Positions 2,995 to 5,274 of a stretch of 5,274 nt of DNA are shown piece by piece. The translations under genes and the position numbers were made by a program. Below the pieces are notes generated by a model. The model was not told the DNA's origin, made no database searches, and saw nothing but the letters and a program-made list of their open reading frames with translations. Position 1 is the stretch's first letter. Each line of letters starts with the position of its first letter. Source of the stretch: Armatimonadota bacterium (GTDB lineage: Bacteria; Armatimonadota; Zipacnadia; Zipacnadales; UBA11051). The stretch covers positions 1 through 5,274 of the forward strand of contig DPJP01000426.1 in the NCBI GenBank assembly GCA_003542955.1, given 5' to 3'.

Positions 2995-5274
2995 CTACCC
3001 GGCGTCGAGACTGATATTGTCCATGTAGAAGACCGTGGCCTCCGTCGCCAGGCTCACAAACACGATCCAGCGGATCTGCCTCCAGCCGTCGGTGCCGATC
3101 TTCAGGCCCTCGAAGGTCTGCGTCTTCCCCTCGCCGACGCGCACGCGCAGCGTCCACTCGCCGGCCTGGCTGCCCAGCGGGGCGGACATCTCCACATGGA
3201 CCCATTCGTCGCGCGGGACGGTGGTGAGTGTCTGCCCGCCAATGACCACATCGCCCGCGGCGGTGATCCGCATCGAGGGCCCCACGCGGTAAGGGCTCTT
3301 CGTGTCGCGCCACTCGTGCCAGAATACCGCGCCCTCCCTGAGGAGAATGTCGAAGCTCATTGTCGCGGTGCCTCTGGTGAACACCGGGTTCGCGGAGAGA
3401 TGGGGCTGCCAGTCGTGTGTCAGCCCCGGCGCATCGGTGAACTTCAGGCTGTGCCTGCCGCTCCGGGCGACCTCGTCGGTGACGCGGATGGTGGCCGCGC
3501 CCTCCTCGTTGCAGCTGCCCAGGGAAGCCTTCTCGCCGACCTGCATGTCCTCGAAGTCATCCCGGAACGGTTGGCGGGGAGCGACATCGGGCAGCGGACT
3601 GGGCTCACGCGCGATTGAGCGCGGCAGCGCCACCCACTTCGGATCGCCGTACAGGCCGATGGCCGAGGTATCGATGGGGTCGAAGCCGAGCCTGATCGCC
3701 GCGGCTCGATCGCGGAGACGGAAGTCGTAGTTGCGGGCATCGACAAAGCCGGGGTCGACGATACGTGAGTGCCTGTCCCGGCCCATCTCGCGCCATTCAT
3801 CGGCGTCATAGCCGTCGAAGCTCAATTCGGTGTCGGCGATGTCGAAGTAGATGTTGCGGTCCAGCCGGTAGTTGCCGTCGCCCCAGTTGCCGCCGAGCGG
3901 CTCGCCGTGATGGGTGAGGATGATGTTGCGCTTGAACAGGAACGATATGTGCGGCTCCTGCCGACTGCGCTGGATGACGCCGGTCTTCGAGAATGCGAAG
4001 ATGTTGTTGCGGACGATGTTCATCCTGCCGTAGTGCTGGTGGAAGCCGCCGGTCTTGCAGTTGTAGCAGATGTTGTTCTCCAGCACGATGTCGGAGCTGC
4101 CCTCATCGGTATACAGCCCCCAGCCGCCGTAGGAGTAAGACTCGACATCATGGATGAGGTTGTAGCGCTCGACGGTGCCGGGGGAGCGGCCCAGCGAGTA
4201 GATACCGCCCATATCCGACAGCACGCCTTTGCCGAGGTTGTGGATGTGATTGTACTCGAAGATGTTGTGGTGTGCGCTGCTGGGCGCGTAGCCCCAGCTC
4301 CAGCCGACCGAGCAGCCGGAGTAGAAGAAGTCGCAGATCTCGTTGTGCGAGACGGTGTTGTAGCTGGACCTGCCGATCCAGACTCCGATGCCGGCGGGGA
4401 AGACGTGCCCGCCGTCATGGATGAAGCAATTGTCCACGGTGTTGTACTCCGCCTGCAGCTCGGGCTCGGCGGGGAGAACGGTCTCTCCGAGACGTACACC
4501 GCCGCCGCCGAGATCGTGGATATGGCACGTGCGGATCGTGTTGTGCTTGCAGCCGCCGGCGAGGATGACGGCATACTCACCGATGTGGGCGATCTCGCAG
4601 TCCTCGATCAGGCAGTTGCGTGCGCCGGTGGCGACAATCGCGGCAGAGAGATGCACGGCGGCCTGGCCGTCGGCCATCTTCTCCTTTTCATGGAGCCACT
4701 CCGAGTGTGTGAACCGCAGCCCGCGGAGGGTCACGTAGTCGATAGCCTTGCCTGCCGCCGGGTCACTATCGAAGAGCACCAGGTGCTGCAGCCTGGGAGC
4801 GACGACCTCGACGCGCGTCATGTCCTCTCCCTCGCGGGGCCAGTAGGAGAGGACGCCGGTGGTGCGGTTGAGATACCACTCGCCGGGGGCATCCAGCGCC
4901 TCGAAGTAGTTCTCCAGATGATAGCGCTCTTTGGCCTCCCAGTAGCCGATCGGCCAGGCCGACTGATTGGTGAAATGGACTGCGTGCTCGGCCTCGTCGA
5001 GTTGTTTCACCCAGTGGAGCGAAGCCGTCCACGAGTGGTAGTTGACGACCTGGAGGTCGTCGAGGTTCTCGCAGTGGGGGATATCGCCGGGTGTGTACTT
5101 GAAGCCGACCTTGTAGGATGCATCGCCGCGGGCTGCCGTGCGGTCAGTGAGCGGCTTGAGGGTGTCGGCGATGCGCAGGTAGCCCTGATTGGGGTGCCGA
5201 GCGCGGACGGCGCGTGTGCCGCCGACCCAGAGCTGGTGGAAGTACCACTCGCCCGCCTTGACCGCGGGCACCTC
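2995..5274 (-). CDS. Right-handed parallel beta-helix (pectate-lyase fold) protein with C-terminal beta-sandwich, N-terminus cut by window edge
   Basis: This is 759 residues of a larger protein. The frame is open at 5274: the codon there is GAG and the next is GTG (5271), read as Val inside EVPAVKAGEWYFHQLWVGG, not as a start. Positions below count that Val as residue 1. Residues 6-190 match the module before the helix in many planctomycete-type beta-helix proteins (HQLWVGGTRAVRARHPNQG, EALDAPGEWYLNRTTGVLSYWP, VTLRGLRFTHSEW). About nine helix coils follow at 220-456, e.g. CLIEDCEIAHIG, NTIRTCHIHDLGG, NTVDNCFIHDGG, NIFEYNHIHNLG and IVLENNICYNC. Conserved acidic segments DMGGIYSLG (353-361) and LYTDEGSSD (386-394) on the helix are candidate catalytic sites. 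Residues about 566-758 (DDFEDMQVGE to FYMDNISLDAG) resemble a concanavalin/LamG-type beta-sandwich. It is probably an exported glycan-active enzyme, possibly GH141-like, but specificity is unproven. It is likely first in an operon with the amidohydrolase. Confidence 0.92.
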   Translation of the reverse strand, partial: EVPAVKAGEWYFHQLWVGGTRAVRARHPNQGYLRIADTLKPLTDRTAARGDASYKVGFKYTPGDIPHCENLDDLQVVNYHSWTASLHWVKQLDEAEHAVHFTNQSAWPIGYWEAKERYHLENYFEALDAPGEWYLNRTTGVLSYWPREGEDMTRVEVVAPRLQHLVLFDSDPAAGKAIDYVTLRGLRFTHSEWLHEKEKMADGQAAVHLSAAIVATGARNCLIEDCEIAHIGEYAVILAGGCKHNTIRTCHIHDLGGGGVRLGETVLPAEPELQAEYNTVDNCFIHDGGHVFPAGIGVWIGRSSYNTVSHNEICDFFYSGCSVGWSWGYAPSSAHHNIFEYNHIHNLGKGVLSDMGGIYSLGRSPGTVERYNLIHDVESYSYGGWGLYTDEGSSDIVLENNICYNCKTGGFHQHYGRMNIVRNNIFAFSKTGVIQRSRQEPHISFLFKRNIILTHHGEPLGGNWGDGNYRLDRNIYFDIADTELSFDGYDADEWREMGRDRHSRIVDPGFVDARNYDFRLRDRAAAIRLGFDPIDTSAIGLYGDPKWVALPRSIAREPSPLPDVAPRQPFRDDFEDMQVGEKASLGSCNEEGAATIRVTDEVARSGRHSLKFTDAPGLTHDWQPHLSANPVFTRGTATMSFDILLREGAVFWHEWRDTKSPYRVGPSMRITAAGDVVIGGQTLTTVPRDEWVHVEMSAPLGSQAGEWTLRVRVGEGKTQTFEGLKIGTDGWRQIRWIVFVSLATEATVFYMDNISLDAG

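Noticed and set aside
1554..3618. Long + strand frames (1554-2426 and 2611-3618) antisense to the amidohydrolase and beta-helix genes
   Set aside because: They are antisense shadows of well-supported genes in GC-rich DNA; their Arg/Ala/Pro/Asp-rich translations show no family motifs.
5269..5271. GTG near the right edge as the start of the beta-helix gene
   Set aside because: The preceding codon (GAG) is open, there is no room for a signal peptide, and the sequence starts inside a conserved module, so the true start lies outside the window.

Overview
The window is GC-rich bacterial DNA with three protein-coding genes: an IS110-family insertion sequence on the + strand, converging on two genes on the - strand. 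The two - strand genes look like one transcription unit: a large parallel beta-helix (pectate-lyase fold) carbohydrate-active protein, cut by the right edge, followed by a metal-dependent amidohydrolase. This gene style, the REP-like and G-rich intergenic repeats and the IS110 element suggest an environmental bacterium of the Planctomycetota, Armatimonadota or a similar polysaccharide-degrading lineage. That placement is an inference from gene style; no marker gene is present.

Layout. Positions 1-86 are the left, non-coding end of the insertion sequence, with a strong hairpin (38-66) and a good Shine-Dalgarno (73-78). Positions 87-1196 encode the DEDD/serine transposase. Its family-typical N-terminus, including the first catalytic Asp, can only be made from an ATA codon at 87; the first ordinary start, GTG 117, lies after that Asp. 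Positions 1197 to about 1410 are non-coding and rich in short stems. Short segments there match sequence near the presumed right end of the element, as expected of an IS110/IS1111 bridge RNA (seekRNA). Nothing recognisable lies at about 1420-1560. Positions 1561-1742 hold a REP-like quasi-palindrome (1613-1691) and four tandem 7-mers (1713-1740), which on the - strand form a G-quadruplex-type motif just after the amidohydrolase stop codon.

On the - strand, the beta-helix gene enters at the right edge (5274) and ends at 2995. A perfect 8-bp stem abuts its stop codon. The amidohydrolase then starts about 70 bases later, at 2924, and ends at 1743. A plausible joint role is breakdown of a complex glycan or glycoconjugate outside the cytoplasm, with intracellular hydrolysis of a small amide or peptide-like product, but the amidohydrolase substrate cannot be read from sequence.

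The most interesting points are the ATA-initiated or start-less transposase, the 5' leader that could mask its ribosome binding site, and the guide-like matches in the 3' non-coding region.
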